From Myxococcales bacterium (GTDB lineage Bacteria > Myxococcota > Myxococcia > Myxococcales > JAKAPL01), in contig JAJXUD010000001.1 in assembly GCA_021783235.1 (NCBI GenBank), positions 62,001-126,000 on the forward strand: a stretch of DNA of 64,000 bases. The letters run 5' to 3'. A program made the position numbers and the translations under genes. Below, in pieces: positions 41,837 to 50,689 of this stretch (its first letter is position 1; each line of letters opens with the position of its first letter). The notes below the pieces were generated by a model that saw nothing but the letters and a program-made list of their open reading frames with translations, was not told where the DNA came from and made no database searches.

Positions 41837-41864
41837 AGTATAAATCGCGAAAAGTAGTTGTCAA
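41837..41864 (-). promoter_or_regulatory. Near-consensus housekeeping promoter for the ThDP enzyme
   Basis: On the minus strand TTGACA (41859-41864) and TATACT (41837-41842) are separated by 16 bases, with an AT-rich spacer. This is the best sigma-70-type match noticed in the window and lies 42 bases before the ATG. The rest of the 209-base gap to the divergent lysozyme gene shows no other feature I can support. Confidence 0.7.
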
Positions 41865-42004
41865 GCCGTGGGAGTCATACAGCGTGTTCAGACATGTCGA
41901 GACGAGCAGTGACGCAGTGACTCTCTAGACGGCTTCGTCCGCTCGCCAGTGTCCGACGAGCGGCGGTTTGACAGCGGCCTGATGAGCGCGCGAACCTCTG
42001 TCGC

Positions 42005-44328
42005 ATGACCCGACGATCGCTCGCCCTCCTCGCGCTCGCCGGCGCGCTCTCCTGCGGCCCGGAGAACCCCGAGCACCCCGGCATCGTCTCGGTGGAGCAC
42101 GAGGAGCAGGCGATCACGAAGTGCGCCTCCGGCACGACGATCCAGGGGATCGACGTCTCCGACTACCAGGGGTCGGTGAACTGGTCGCAGGTCGCGGCGT
42201 CGGGCCGCAAGTTCGCCTTCGCCAAGGCGACGCAAGGGAACTACTACCGGGCCTCGACCTTCCCCGCGAACTGGTCGGGCATGAAGGCCGCGGGGCTCGT
42301 CCGGGGCGCCTACGCCTGGATCGACGGCTGCGTCAACGGCACCACCCAGGCCGACTACTACCTCAACTACGTCGGTTCGCTCGGGCCCGGCGACCTCGCC
42401 AGGCCGACTGGGAGTGCAACTCGACCTCCTGCGGCAACGCCTGCGCCGTCTCGTCCGCGCAGGACGCGCAGGTGATGGCCGCCTTCGCGAACGAGATCAA
42501 GGCGAAGACGGGCAAGGAGACGGTCGTCTACACGGGCTACTACTTCTTCACCGGCCTCGGCAGCCCGAGCGGCTTCGGCGGCTACCCCCTCTTCATCGCC
42601 GACTACACCTCTGGCTGCGCGCTCGTCCCCCAGCCGCCGTGGAACGACTGGACGTTCTGGCAGTACAGCTCGACCGGCAGCGTTCCCGGCGTCTCGAGCG
42701 CCTGCGACGTGGACGAGTTCAACGGCTCCTTGTCGCAGATCCAGCAGCTCGCGGGCAGCTCCTCGGCGCCGCTCCTCCCGCAGCTCGACGGCAACGACGC
42801 CATCACGATGGTCAACTGGCCCGACAAGCACGTCGAGGCCTTCGTGAAGTCGCCGGCCGGCGACGAGTACCACGTCTGGACCACGGGCACGACCGACAGC
42901 TGGAACGGGCCGAGCAAGCTCGACTCCGGCGCGGACTGCGGCTCGGCCGACGTCTTTTGGCCCGCGCCCTGGACCTACCCCGAGCTCTTCAGCCCGCGCA
43001 CGAGCAACACGACGAGCCACCTCTGGTACACGAGCGGCACGGGGTGGAACAGCTACCAGGCCTTCGGCGGCTCGAACCTCTCGCACCTCGTCACGCTCAC
43101 CTGGCTCGACGGCCACACCGAGGTCTTCGCCCACGACTCGAGCGGCGCCACGGAGCACCAGTGGTGGGACACTTCGACCAGCAGCTGGTCCGGCTGGCAG
43201 AGCATGGGCGGCACGCTCGACACGGGCGTCTCCGCCATCATGTGGGAGAACGGCACGGGGGAGATCTTCGGCACCGCGCCGGGCGGTCCGGTCTTCCACA
43301 AGTGGTCCGGCTCGGGTTCGGGCTTCTCGGGGGGCTGGTCCTCCTGGCAGCAGCTCGCCACGGGCACCATGACCTCGCGTCCGATCCCGGTCCGCTGGCC
43401 GGACGGCCACGTCGAGATCTTCGCGACGGGAACGACCGGCGAGCTCTACCACGACTGGTTCGACTTCAAGACCGGCTGGCAGCCGAGCTTCCAGCTGCTG
43501 AGCGCCGGCTCGAAGATCATCGGCGAACCGTCGGTGATCATGAACCCGAACGGCTCGGCCGAGGTCTTCGCCCGCGACGACCAGGGCTACGTGGTCCACC
43601 TCTGGTGGAACGCCTCGAACGGCTGGAACAGCTTCACGCGGCTCGGGAGCCAGCAGTCGCAGTCCGATCCCTTCGGCTGGATCCGCGGCGACGGCAACGC
43701 CGAGGTCTTTGCCATCGATCCGGCCGGCGCGCTGGTTCGGCTGCTGCGGACGGGCGGAAGCTGGGGCTCTTGGTCGACCATCGCCACGGGCATGGACCCC
43801 TGCGCGCCCGCCCTCACGAGCGGCGGGGGCAGCAGCGGCGGCTCGACGACCAGCGGTGGCACGACGACCAGCGGTGGCACGACGACGAGCGGTGGCACGA
43901 CGACCAGCGGTGGCACGACGACCAGCGGCGGCTCGACGACCGGCGGCGGCACGACGACCGGCGGCGGCACGACGACCAGCGGCGGCTCGACGACCGGCGG
44001 CGGCACGACGACCAGCGGCGGCTCGACGACCAGCGGCGGCTCGACGACCAGCGGCGGCTCGACGACCAGCGGCGGCTCGACGACCAGCAGCGGCTCCTCG
44101 ATCGGCGGCAGCTCCGGCACGTCGGCTGGCAGCAGCTCGGGCGGCAGCAGCGGGGGCATCACGATCGGCGGCGGCACGTCCGGCGGCGAGGCGGACGGCG
44201 GTGCTCCGAGCGTCATCAAGGGAAGCGGCGGCTGCGGCTGCAGCGAGGCCTCCGGTTCCGATCTGTCCCTCCTCGCCCTCCTGGGGCTGGCCGTCCTCCG
44301 TAGGAGGCCGTCGGCCAGCGTTCGATAG
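42005..44328 (+). CDS. GH25 lysozyme-lectin surface protein, frameshifted
   Basis: Two frames join near 42392-42405. The first encodes a lipoprotein-like signal (LAGALSCGP) and a GH25 start (GIDVSDYQGSVNW, AFAKATQG). The second continues with ADWEC, which carries the catalytic Asp/Glu pair, and the end of the lysozyme fold. Then come repeated units such as WPDGHVEIFATGTTGELYHDW, like a tectonin/PLL-type lectin propeller, then a Thr/Ser/Gly repeat and a MYXO-CTERM-type tail (CGCS, hydrophobic stretch, RRR). It would cleave peptidoglycan outside the cell. A one-base deletion (net) or sequencing error breaks the gene; 650 intact codons follow, so damage is recent if real. Confidence 0.8.
43843..44094 (+). 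repeat. 18-bp tandem repeat encoding Thr/Ser/Gly linker
   Basis: Fourteen units of 18 bp, such as ACGACGACCAGCGGTGGC, encode [T/S]TT[S/G]GG repeats between the lectin part and the C-terminal anchor. Units differ at a few positions. The linker probably spaces the enzyme from the cell surface. Confidence 0.9.
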
Positions 44329-44352
44329 GTCGAGAGGGCTCCGGATGCGTCT

Positions 44353-44907
44353 CTACTGGTACCACTCACAGAAGAGCTGGCTGGTGCCGGCGTCGTAGTT
44401 GGGGCCTTCCTCACAGTCGTAACAGGGCGGGGAGGCCTGGTGTAGAGCCGTCTGGTTGTCGACGACCAGGCTCGGTGCGCTGGTGAAGTACGGGGAACAA
44501 CCGCATAGCTGTCCGATCCGGCAGCCTGGCGGCACGATCGCGCAACCCCATCGCTGAGCCGGACATCCTCCGCAATAGCCGCTGGCACCTTTCGGCTGGC
44601 AGGTGCCACAACCGCCACCGGCGCCGACCAGCTGCTCCAAGTCGACGTGGATGCAAATTTGGCCGGCCGGGCAGGGCGAGCCGTAGATGCAGTCTGCCGG
44701 AGTGATCGTGAAGAGGCCGCCGTCTTCTCCGAACTGGGCGACCCCGCCGTCTCCGTTCGTCCCAACCGCGACCTCGGCACGAGGGCAGCCAGTCGCAGTG
44801 AAGACCCCAAAGGCCAGGAGCGCTCCGAGCTTAGGGGCCACAGACGCCTCCGTCGCACGCTTGCCCCGCCGCGCAGATCCGGCCGCAGAGGCCACAGTGG
44901 GCCGCAT
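44353..44907 (-). CDS. Cysteine-rich lipoprotein
   Basis: A 184-residue protein with a basic N-terminus, a hydrophobic stretch and lipobox (LLAFGVFTATGC). The mature part contains about 16 Cys residues in short spacings (CIYGSPCPAGQIC, CGTCQPKGASGYCGGCPAQRWGC, CRIGQLCGC), suggesting many disulfides. No family recognised; myxobacteria encode many such lipoproteins. Third-position G/C bias is weaker than in neighbours. The next 155 bases (44908-45063) hold nothing I can support. Confidence 0.65.
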   Translation of the reverse strand: MRPTVASAAGSARRGKRATEASVAPKLGALLAFGVFTATGCPRAEVAVGTNGDGGVAQFGEDGGLFTITPADCIYGSPCPAGQICIHVDLEQLVGAGGGCGTCQPKGASGYCGGCPAQRWGCAIVPPGCRIGQLCGCSPYFTSAPSLVVDNQTALHQASPPCYDCEEGPNYDAGTSQLFCEWYQ

Positions 44908-45063
44908 CCGCGGATAAGTCCGCGCGGATCGGACCTCGCGCGCTCCCGCAGAGCCGCGTCGAGATCAGGATCAGAGGAGGAGGTATGGTATGTCAAGCCC
45001 CACCGCCTTCTCGAATGTCGTTCGCGACTCGACGGGAATAAGAGGCCCGACGAAGGGCGTGCC

Positions 45064-45666
45064 TCAGCGGCGCCACTTCTTCCGGCCGACCCAGGCGACG
45101 ATGCCGGCGGCGAGCGAGAGGGCGACGAGCGCGAAGGCGGCGCGCCCGACCCAGTGGTGGACCTCGACCCAGGCGTCGCCGAGGAGGTAGCCGAGGCTGC
45201 TGAAGCCGATCCCCCAGGCGACCGCCGCCACGGCGAGGAGCGGGAGGTAGCGGGACGGCCGGACGCCGCTCAGCCCGAAGACGAACGGTCCGGCGACGCG
45301 CGCCACGGGGAAGAAGCGGGCGAGGAGGAAGGCCGGGGCGCCGAAGCGGTCGAGGAGCGCCTGAATCCGGACGACGTGGGGCGGACGGAGCAGGAGGAAG
45401 CGGCCGCGCCGCTCGTAGCGGCGGCGGCCGGGGCCTCGCCCAAGGAGGAAGCCGGTCGTGTCTCCGAGCAGGGCGCCCGCGAGCGCGGCCACGGCGACGC
45501 GGCCGAACGACAGATCGCCCTGCGAGGCGAGGACGCCCCCGATCACGACGGCGGTCTCGCCGGGGATGAAGAGGAGCAGGCCGCTCTCGGCGAAGACGAG
45601 CAGAAAGATGGCGATCGGCGCGGCGTCGCCGCTCGACGAGAGCCAGTCGAGGAGCCGCTCGGCCAG
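45064..45666 (-). CDS. DedA-family membrane protein, non-standard start
   Basis: The region codes for a DedA/SNARE-associated-type protein: LVFAESGLLLFIPGETAVVIGG (conserved E-x-G and P-G-E), GDTTGFLLGRGPG, and ARFFPVARVAGPFVFGLSG (conserved F/Y-x-P-x-x-R). The first ATG/GTG/TTG is a GTG at 45546, inside the conserved domain, so translation must begin earlier. CTG at 45666, ten bases after the upstream TAG and in the same frame, is my best start. DedA proteins act in lipid-carrier recycling across the inner membrane. Confidence 0.7.
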   Translation of the reverse strand: MAERLLDWLSSSGDAAPIAIFLLVFAESGLLLFIPGETAVVIGGVLASQGDLSFGRVAVAALAGALLGDTTGFLLGRGPGRRRYERRGRFLLLRPPHVVRIQALLDRFGAPAFLLARFFPVARVAGPFVFGLSGVRPSRYLPLLAVAAVAWGIGFSSLGYLLGDAWVEVHHWVGRAAFALVALSLAAGIVAWVGRKKWRR

Positions 45667-45675
45667 GCGCGGCCC

Positions 45676-46452
45676 CTATCGCCAGCTCGACCGAAAGCCG
45701 TGGGCCCGCCAGCCGCCGGCGGAGAGCTCCTGGAAGAGCAGGCCGCGGTAGACCATGGCGTAGTGGGCGAGGGCGAGCACGAGCGGAACGTTCCAGAGCG
45801 AGGCGCCCTGGGCGAGCGACGGGCCGAGCAGGTAGGCGCCCTCTAGGGTGAAGAGCGAGGGCAGGATCACCATGAGGTCGCGCGGCTCGACTCCCCGCGG
45901 CCCGAAGGCGAGGGCGACGAGCGCGAAGCCGAGCGCCAGGTTCGGGACGAACCACTCGACCCAGTGCTCCTGCACGAAGCGAAAGCTCGTGGCGACGAGG
46001 GCGAGGGACATGCCCGGCGAGCGGCCCTGGTAGATGATCTCGGGGACCGGGTTCAAGAAGACGGCGATGAGCAGCCCATAGGCCGCGAGCACGAACGGCC
46101 CGTGATCTCCCGCGCCCTGGCTCAGGCTGCGCGCCACGAAGCCGCCGATCCAGAGCACGAAGAGGACGCCGATGACGTCGTTCAGGAAGGTCGGGACGCC
46201 CCGCCAGAGGTCGTCCCACGAGAGCTTGCCCCCGGAGACCGCGAGGGCGAGCAGCTGAAGGTAGCTCGCGATGCAGGCGGCCTCGAGCAGCCCCAAGAGG
46301 AAGCCGCCCGCCATGCCCAGCCGGCCGAAGATCGTCGCCCCGAACGCCATCGCGACCGCGTACAGGACGACGGCGAGCGCCACCGGCCACGCCTTGACCG
46401 CGCGGCGGGCGGCGAGGGCGGCGATTCGGGCGAGGAGGCGCGCGTAGGCCAT
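45676..46452 (-). CDS. Multi-span membrane protein of unknown function
   Basis: A 258-residue protein with about seven hydrophobic segments (VALAVVLYAVAMAFGATIFG, IGVLFVLWIGGFVARSL, LLIAVFLNPVPEIIYQG). No signature recognised. It ends in a TAG directly before, and in frame with, the DedA-like coding region, so the two are surely linked in translation. A transporter-like or lipid-related role is possible but unsupported. Confidence 0.65.
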   Translation of the reverse strand: MAYARLLARIAALAARRAVKAWPVALAVVLYAVAMAFGATIFGRLGMAGGFLLGLLEAACIASYLQLLALAVSGGKLSWDDLWRGVPTFLNDVIGVLFVLWIGGFVARSLSQGAGDHGPFVLAAYGLLIAVFLNPVPEIIYQGRSPGMSLALVATSFRFVQEHWVEWFVPNLALGFALVALAFGPRGVEPRDLMVILPSLFTLEGAYLLGPSLAQGASLWNVPLVLALAHYAMVYRGLLFQELSAGGWRAHGFRSSWR

Positions 46453-46546
46453 GCGCGTTCATACCAAGCCGCGGCGGCGGCGTCCCAGCGAAAGGAGAGC
46501 GAGCCCGTGAGGTCTCGCTCGACCTGGTCTGATAAGCTCGAACGGC

Positions 46547-47443
46547 GTGCCCTCCGACCTCAGACGCGTCTCCCGGCCCTGGTCGTGGAGGCGGCCGTCG
46601 GGATCGGCGCCGGCCTCGCCGCCGCTCGGTCCGCCTCCGGAGACGCCGCCGCTGGTCCGGCTCCTCGCTCGCGCGGGCTTTCTCGCGGCGCTCGTTCTGG
46701 GCAGCCTCGTCGCGCTGCGGGTCGTCGCCTTCGCGACCGCGCGCGCGGCCCAGCTCCTGCCGCCCGCGTGGGAGGCGAAGCTCGGCGAGCTGGCCTTCGA
46801 CCGGCTCGCGCCCCCTTCCGAGCGCTGCCGGGATCCCGCGCTCGACCGGGCGGTGGACGAGATCGCCGAGCGGCTGACGCACGCCGAGGAGGGGATGCCT
46901 CGGGACGTTCGGGTCGTCGTGTCGGACGATCCGGAGGTCAACGCGTTCGCGCTGCCGGGCGCTCGGATCGTCGTGATGCGCGGCCTCCTCGAGAAGACGC
47001 GGCGGCCGGAGGAGCTCGCCGGGATTCTCGCCCACGAGCTTCAGCACGTGAGGCGCCACGACGCCGCGAGCGCATTCCTTCGCTGGCTGTCGCTGCGCGC
47101 CCTCGCGTCGTTCCTCGGCGGCTCGTGGCTCGCGAACGGCGCGGAGGCGCTCGCGGGCCTCCACTACGACCGCGGGCAAGAGGCCGAGGCCGACCGCGAG
47201 GGGATGGCCCTCGTCCTCGCGGCGGGTCTCGACGGCCGGGGGATGGTCGACGCCTACCGCATGCTCGCCCGGACCGCGCCCGAGCTCCCCGGGCCGCTCC
47301 TCCTCCTGTCGGATCACCCCGACCTCGACGGGCGGATCCGCGAGCTCGCGGCCCTCGCCGGCGCGGGCCAGCCTTCCGCGCCGCCGCTCCGGTTCGACGA
47401 GGGCTGGGAGATCCTGGCGAGGCGCTGCGGCCGGCGCCGCTGA
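46547..47443 (+). CDS. M48-family metallopeptidase
   Basis: A 298-residue protein from a GTG start. One membrane segment (GFLAALVLGSLVALRVVAF) precedes the protease domain, with NAFALPGARIVVMRGLL, the zinc motif HELQH (in ILAHELQHVRRHD) and the third ligand Glu in EAEADREGM. This is the HtpX/Oma1-like M48 arrangement used in membrane-protein quality control or lipoprotein processing. A GATAAG hexamer lies close to the GTG. Confidence 0.85.
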   Translation: MPSDLRRVSRPWSWRRPSGSAPASPPLGPPPETPPLVRLLARAGFLAALVLGSLVALRVVAFATARAAQLLPPAWEAKLGELAFDRLAPPSERCRDPALDRAVDEIAERLTHAEEGMPRDVRVVVSDDPEVNAFALPGARIVVMRGLLEKTRRPEELAGILAHELQHVRRHDAASAFLRWLSLRALASFLGGSWLANGAEALAGLHYDRGQEAEADREGMALVLAAGLDGRGMVDAYRMLARTAPELPGPLLLLSDHPDLDGRIRELAALAGAGQPSAPPLRFDEGWEILARRCGRRR

Positions 47444-47455
47444 GGCGCTTCGCGG

Positions 47456-48034
47456 CTAGAGCCGGAATCCCAGCAGGTTTCGCCGCGTTCCCTGCCACCA
47501 GGGCCGCCTCTGCAGCTTGCCGCAGGCGACGAGGTCGTAGAGCGCGGCGAGCGGCTCGCCGGGCGCCGCGCCGTCGAGCGACACGGTCCGCACGGGGGCG
47601 CTCACCTCGGCCTCGAGGAGCTCGCGGGCGGCCTGGGCCGAGGTGGCGACGATGCCGTCGGCCCCGGCCGAGACGAGCCGGGCCCAGGCGCGGGTCAGCG
47701 GCGCCGGGAGGCGGCGCCAGCGGCCGCCGAGCTCGCCGTCGGGGTCGAAGGTGACGAGCGAGCGGCCGGCGCGGCGGGCCCGCAAGACGAACGACGGGTC
47801 GAAGCCGACGTAGTGGAGCACGTCGCAGGGCGAGCCGTCGTCCTCGCGGACGACGAGGTCGCTCCGGCCGCGCAGCGCCTCGATCCAGCCGCGGGCGCGG
47901 GGGTTCTGCCGGAGCCAGGCGGGCTCGAAGGCGACGTGGACGTGAAGGGGCCGAGCGTGGAGCCGGGAGAAGGCGAGGGGCTGGGGGAGGGCCGGAACGG
48001 CGGCGCTCCCCCGGCTGTGGGGAAGGGTCGACAT
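47456..48034 (-). CDS. Glycosyltransferase-like hypothetical protein
   Basis: A 192-residue protein. LHVHVAFEPAWLRQN, DVLHYVGFDPSFVLRARRAGRS and ADGIVATSAQAARELLEAEV resemble the N-terminal Rossmann half of GT4-type glycosyltransferases (acceptor side), but the C-terminal donor-binding half is missing. It may be a degenerate or single-domain relative. The downstream GtrA-like gene on the same strand would fit surface glycosylation. Confidence 0.5.
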   Translation of the reverse strand: MSTLPHSRGSAAVPALPQPLAFSRLHARPLHVHVAFEPAWLRQNPRARGWIEALRGRSDLVVREDDGSPCDVLHYVGFDPSFVLRARRAGRSLVTFDPDGELGGRWRRLPAPLTRAWARLVSAGADGIVATSAQAARELLEAEVSAPVRTVSLDGAAPGEPLAALYDLVACGKLQRRPWWQGTRRNLLGFRL

Positions 48035-48118
48035 GAGCGGGTGAGACTCCGTGCCACGGGCGCGATGCGCCGTCGGGCACTTCGATGGGGACGAAGGGAG
48101 GGAAGGGACGGGGCTCGG

Positions 48119-48889
48119 TCAGCCGACCCGAGGGGGCCTGCGCCGCTGCTCGAGGTCCGGGGCCCGAGGCGGGACGAAGCTTCGCAGCTCGACGAGCGCG
48201 CGGCCATCGAGGACCGGGGCCTCGAGCCCCGCGAGCCGCACGAGCGCGACGCTCGCCTCGGCCTCGGCGACCGGCGCGTCGAAGAGGGAGGGCGCCCGGT
48301 CGGGAGAGGGGCTGAGCGGCGCCACGAAGGCGGTGGCCTGGGGCGCGCTGCCGCCGAGCGCGGGCGTGCCGGTGAAGGCCGCCGCGAGCGAGAGGCAGGC
48401 GAGGGTGCGGCCGGCCTCCTCGGCGAGCCCCGGCCGCTCGGGAAAGACGACGTAGCGGTTCAGGAGCAGGCCGCCGAGGCTGAAGACGAGGACGTCGGCC
48501 AGGAGCTTCGCGGCGATGTAGTTGACGCCGAGCCGGGCGGTGAGCGTGTAGACGACCCCGGCGTGGAGCCCGAGCGCGATGCCGGTGCCGATGGCGTAGC
48601 GGATCGCCTGCCGGCCGACCTTGGGATCGTGGTCGCGGAAGGCGAAGTACTTGTTCAGGACGAAGTTGGCGGTGCCGCCCACGACGACGCCGGCCATCGC
48701 GGCGACCACCGGGTTCAGCCCCGCGAGCTGGACGAGGGCCACGAGGACGACGAGGTCGATGCAGGTGGAGAGGCCGCCGGCGACCAGGCTGCGGACCGCC
48801 CAAAAGTGGCGCAGCCGCTGGAAGGTCAGCTCGCGAAGCGACTCGTCGAGCTCGAAGTCCCCGCTCTGGCTTTGGGCCTCGCTCGTCAT
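48119..48889 (-). CDS. GtrA-family membrane protein
   Basis: A 256-residue protein. After a polar N-terminus, four membrane spans form a GtrA-like domain: LVAGGLSTCIDLVVLVALVQ, VGGTANFVLNKYFAFRD and LVFSLGGLLLNRYVVF. GtrA proteins are thought to flip polyprenyl-linked glucose or arabinose for cell-wall glycosylation. A C-terminal extension of about 90 residues without clear domains is longer than usual. The ATG at 48889 is the start of the natural protein; the open frame upstream is a shadow. Confidence 0.8.
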   Translation of the reverse strand: MTSEAQSQSGDFELDESLRELTFQRLRHFWAVRSLVAGGLSTCIDLVVLVALVQLAGLNPVVAAMAGVVVGGTANFVLNKYFAFRDHDPKVGRQAIRYAIGTGIALGLHAGVVYTLTARLGVNYIAAKLLADVLVFSLGGLLLNRYVVFPERPGLAEEAGRTLACLSLAAAFTGTPALGGSAPQATAFVAPLSPSPDRAPSLFDAPVAEAEASVALVRLAGLEAPVLDGRALVELRSFVPPRAPDLEQRRRPPRVG

Positions 48890-49033
48890 CGCAGGGCACT
48901 CACAGGGCAAACCCTCGGGTCTCGCTTCGGGCGCGAATCCTGACACAGGGCGTCTGGGCGGGCAAGGGCCCACCCCCAAGGCCCTGGAACGTACGCCAGG
49001 ACTCTGACATTCCCCTGAAATCCCTCCGAGATT

Positions 49034-49063
49034 TTGCATCCTTGGAGCCGGCTGGGGTAGAAC
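49034..49063 (+). promoter_or_regulatory. Candidate promoter for murJ with a very short leader
   Basis: TTGCAT (49034-49039) and TAGAAC (49058-49063) are 18 bases apart, and the ATG follows only six bases after the -10. Transcription would begin at or near the ATG, so the message may be leaderless. No ribosome-binding site is needed or seen. Confidence 0.45.
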
Positions 49064-49069
49064 GCCGCC

Positions 49070-50689
49070 ATGCCGGAAGCCAAGGTCGCCGAGCCGCTCG
49101 AGCCCGAGACCCCCGCCCCAGCCCCCGACCGCCCCGCCCGGACCGGCGCCTCGGCCTTCATCGTCGGGGCCGCGATCCTGCTCTCCCGGATCGTCGGGCT
49201 CGTCCGGCAGCGGGTCTTCGCCCACTTCTTCGGCAACTCCTGGGTGGCCGACGCCTTCAGCGCGGCGCTGCGGCTGCCGAACATCACCCAGAACCTGCTC
49301 GGCGAGGGGACCCTGAGCGCGAGCTTCATCCCGGTCTACGCCCGCGCCCTCGGCCGCGGCGAGCTCCCGCGGGCCCGCGCCTTCGCCCGCGACGCCCTGG
49401 GGCTCCTCTGCGTCGCGCTGATCGCCCTCTCGGCCCTCGGCTGGGCGTTCGCCCCCTGGCTCACCCGGATCTTCGTGCCCGGCTTCGAGGGGCCCAAGCT
49501 CGCGCTGACGACCCAGCTCGTCCGGATCTTCTTCCCGATGACCGGCCTCCTCGCGCTCTCGGCCTGGAGCCTCGGAATCCTGAACAGCCACCGCCGCTTC
49601 TTCCTCCCCTACGCCGCGCCGGTGCTCTGGAGCCTCACCCAGATCGGCGCGCTCCTCTCGGGCGGCCGCCACCTCTTCGGCGCACGGCTCGCGCTGCTCC
49701 TCGGCTGGAGCGCCCTCGGCGGCGCCTCGCTGCAGCTCCTCGTCCAGCTCCCGCTCGCGCGGCGGCTGCTCGGCGGGAGGCTCCGCCCGACGGGCGGCTG
49801 GCGCAGCGCGGACGTCCGCGAGGCGGCCCGCGCGCTCGGCCCCGTGGTGCTCGGGCGCGGCGTCGTGCAGCTCTCGGCGCTGCTCGACACCTTCCTCGCG
49901 AGCCTCCTCGGCACCGGCGCCAACGCGACGCTCGGCTACGTCCAGGCGCTCTACGTCCTCCCCGTCAGCCTCTTCGGCGTGGGCGAGGCCGCGGCGGTGC
50001 TGCCGGAGCTGGCCCGCGACACCGCCGCGAAGGACGACGACGCCCGCCGCGCCACGATGCGTCACCGGGTCGGGGAGTCGCTCACCCGAATCGGCTTCAC
50101 CACCGTGCCGACCACCGTCGGCTTCGCCCTGCTCGCCGACCAGCTCGTCGGCGCGCTCTACCAGACGGGCCGCTTCGACGCCGCCGCCACGAGGTTCGTG
50201 GCGCCGGCGCTCGCCGCCTACATCCTGGGGCTCTGCGCCAACGCCTCGGTCCGGGTCATGGCCTCGGCCTTCTATGCCGTGGGCGACACGAAGACGCCCG
50301 CCCGCTTCGCCGTCTACCGGGTGGTCGTGAGCGCGGGCGGGAGCTACCTGCTCATGCGTCGCTTCGGCGTCGTCGGCCTCTGCGGGGGCGCCGCCGCCGC
50401 CGGCTGGGTCGAGGCGCTGGCGCTCGGCTCCCGGCTCCGCCATCGGCTCGGCGGGCTCGAGCTGCCGGCGCGCCGCTGGGGCGCCTTCGTCCTCTCCTCG
50501 ATCGTCGCGGCCGCGGCGGGGCTCCTCGTCCGTCACCTCTGCGCGGGGCTGCCGATCCTGCTCCAGGCCTGCTCTTCGCTGCCCGCCTTCGGCGCCGCCT
50601 ACCTCGGCGCCGCCTACGCGCTCGGGGTGCCGGATCTGATGAGCTTCCTCGCCGCGGTGCGCCGCAGGCTGGGCGGCCGCAGGAGCTGA
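49070..50689 (+). CDS. murJ: Lipid II flippase MurJ (MviN)
   Basis: A 539-residue protein with about 14 membrane spans. The N-terminal SRIVGLVRQRVFAHFFGNSWVADAFSAALRLPNI is the MurJ signature, and SASFIPVYARAL follows. Conserved charged residues of the central cavity are present. It flips lipid II across the inner membrane for peptidoglycan synthesis and is normally essential. Its last 76 bases overlap the 3' end of a convergent DNA methyltransferase gene. Confidence 0.93.
   Translation: MPEAKVAEPLEPETPAPAPDRPARTGASAFIVGAAILLSRIVGLVRQRVFAHFFGNSWVADAFSAALRLPNITQNLLGEGTLSASFIPVYARALGRGELPRARAFARDALGLLCVALIALSALGWAFAPWLTRIFVPGFEGPKLALTTQLVRIFFPMTGLLALSAWSLGILNSHRRFFLPYAAPVLWSLTQIGALLSGGRHLFGARLALLLGWSALGGASLQLLVQLPLARRLLGGRLRPTGGWRSADVREAARALGPVVLGRGVVQLSALLDTFLASLLGTGANATLGYVQALYVLPVSLFGVGEAAAVLPELARDTAAKDDDARRATMRHRVGESLTRIGFTTVPTTVGFALLADQLVGALYQTGRFDAAATRFVAPALAAYILGLCANASVRVMASAFYAVGDTKTPARFAVYRVVVSAGGSYLLMRRFGVVGLCGGAAAAGWVEALALGSRLRHRLGGLELPARRWGAFVLSSIVAAAAGLLVRHLCAGLPILLQACSSLPAFGAAYLGAAYALGVPDLMSFLAAVRRRLGGRRS

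Noticed and set aside
43843-44094. Independent repeat element or CRISPR in the lysozyme gene
   Set aside because: The 18-bp repeats are in frame and encode a linker; there are no spacers.
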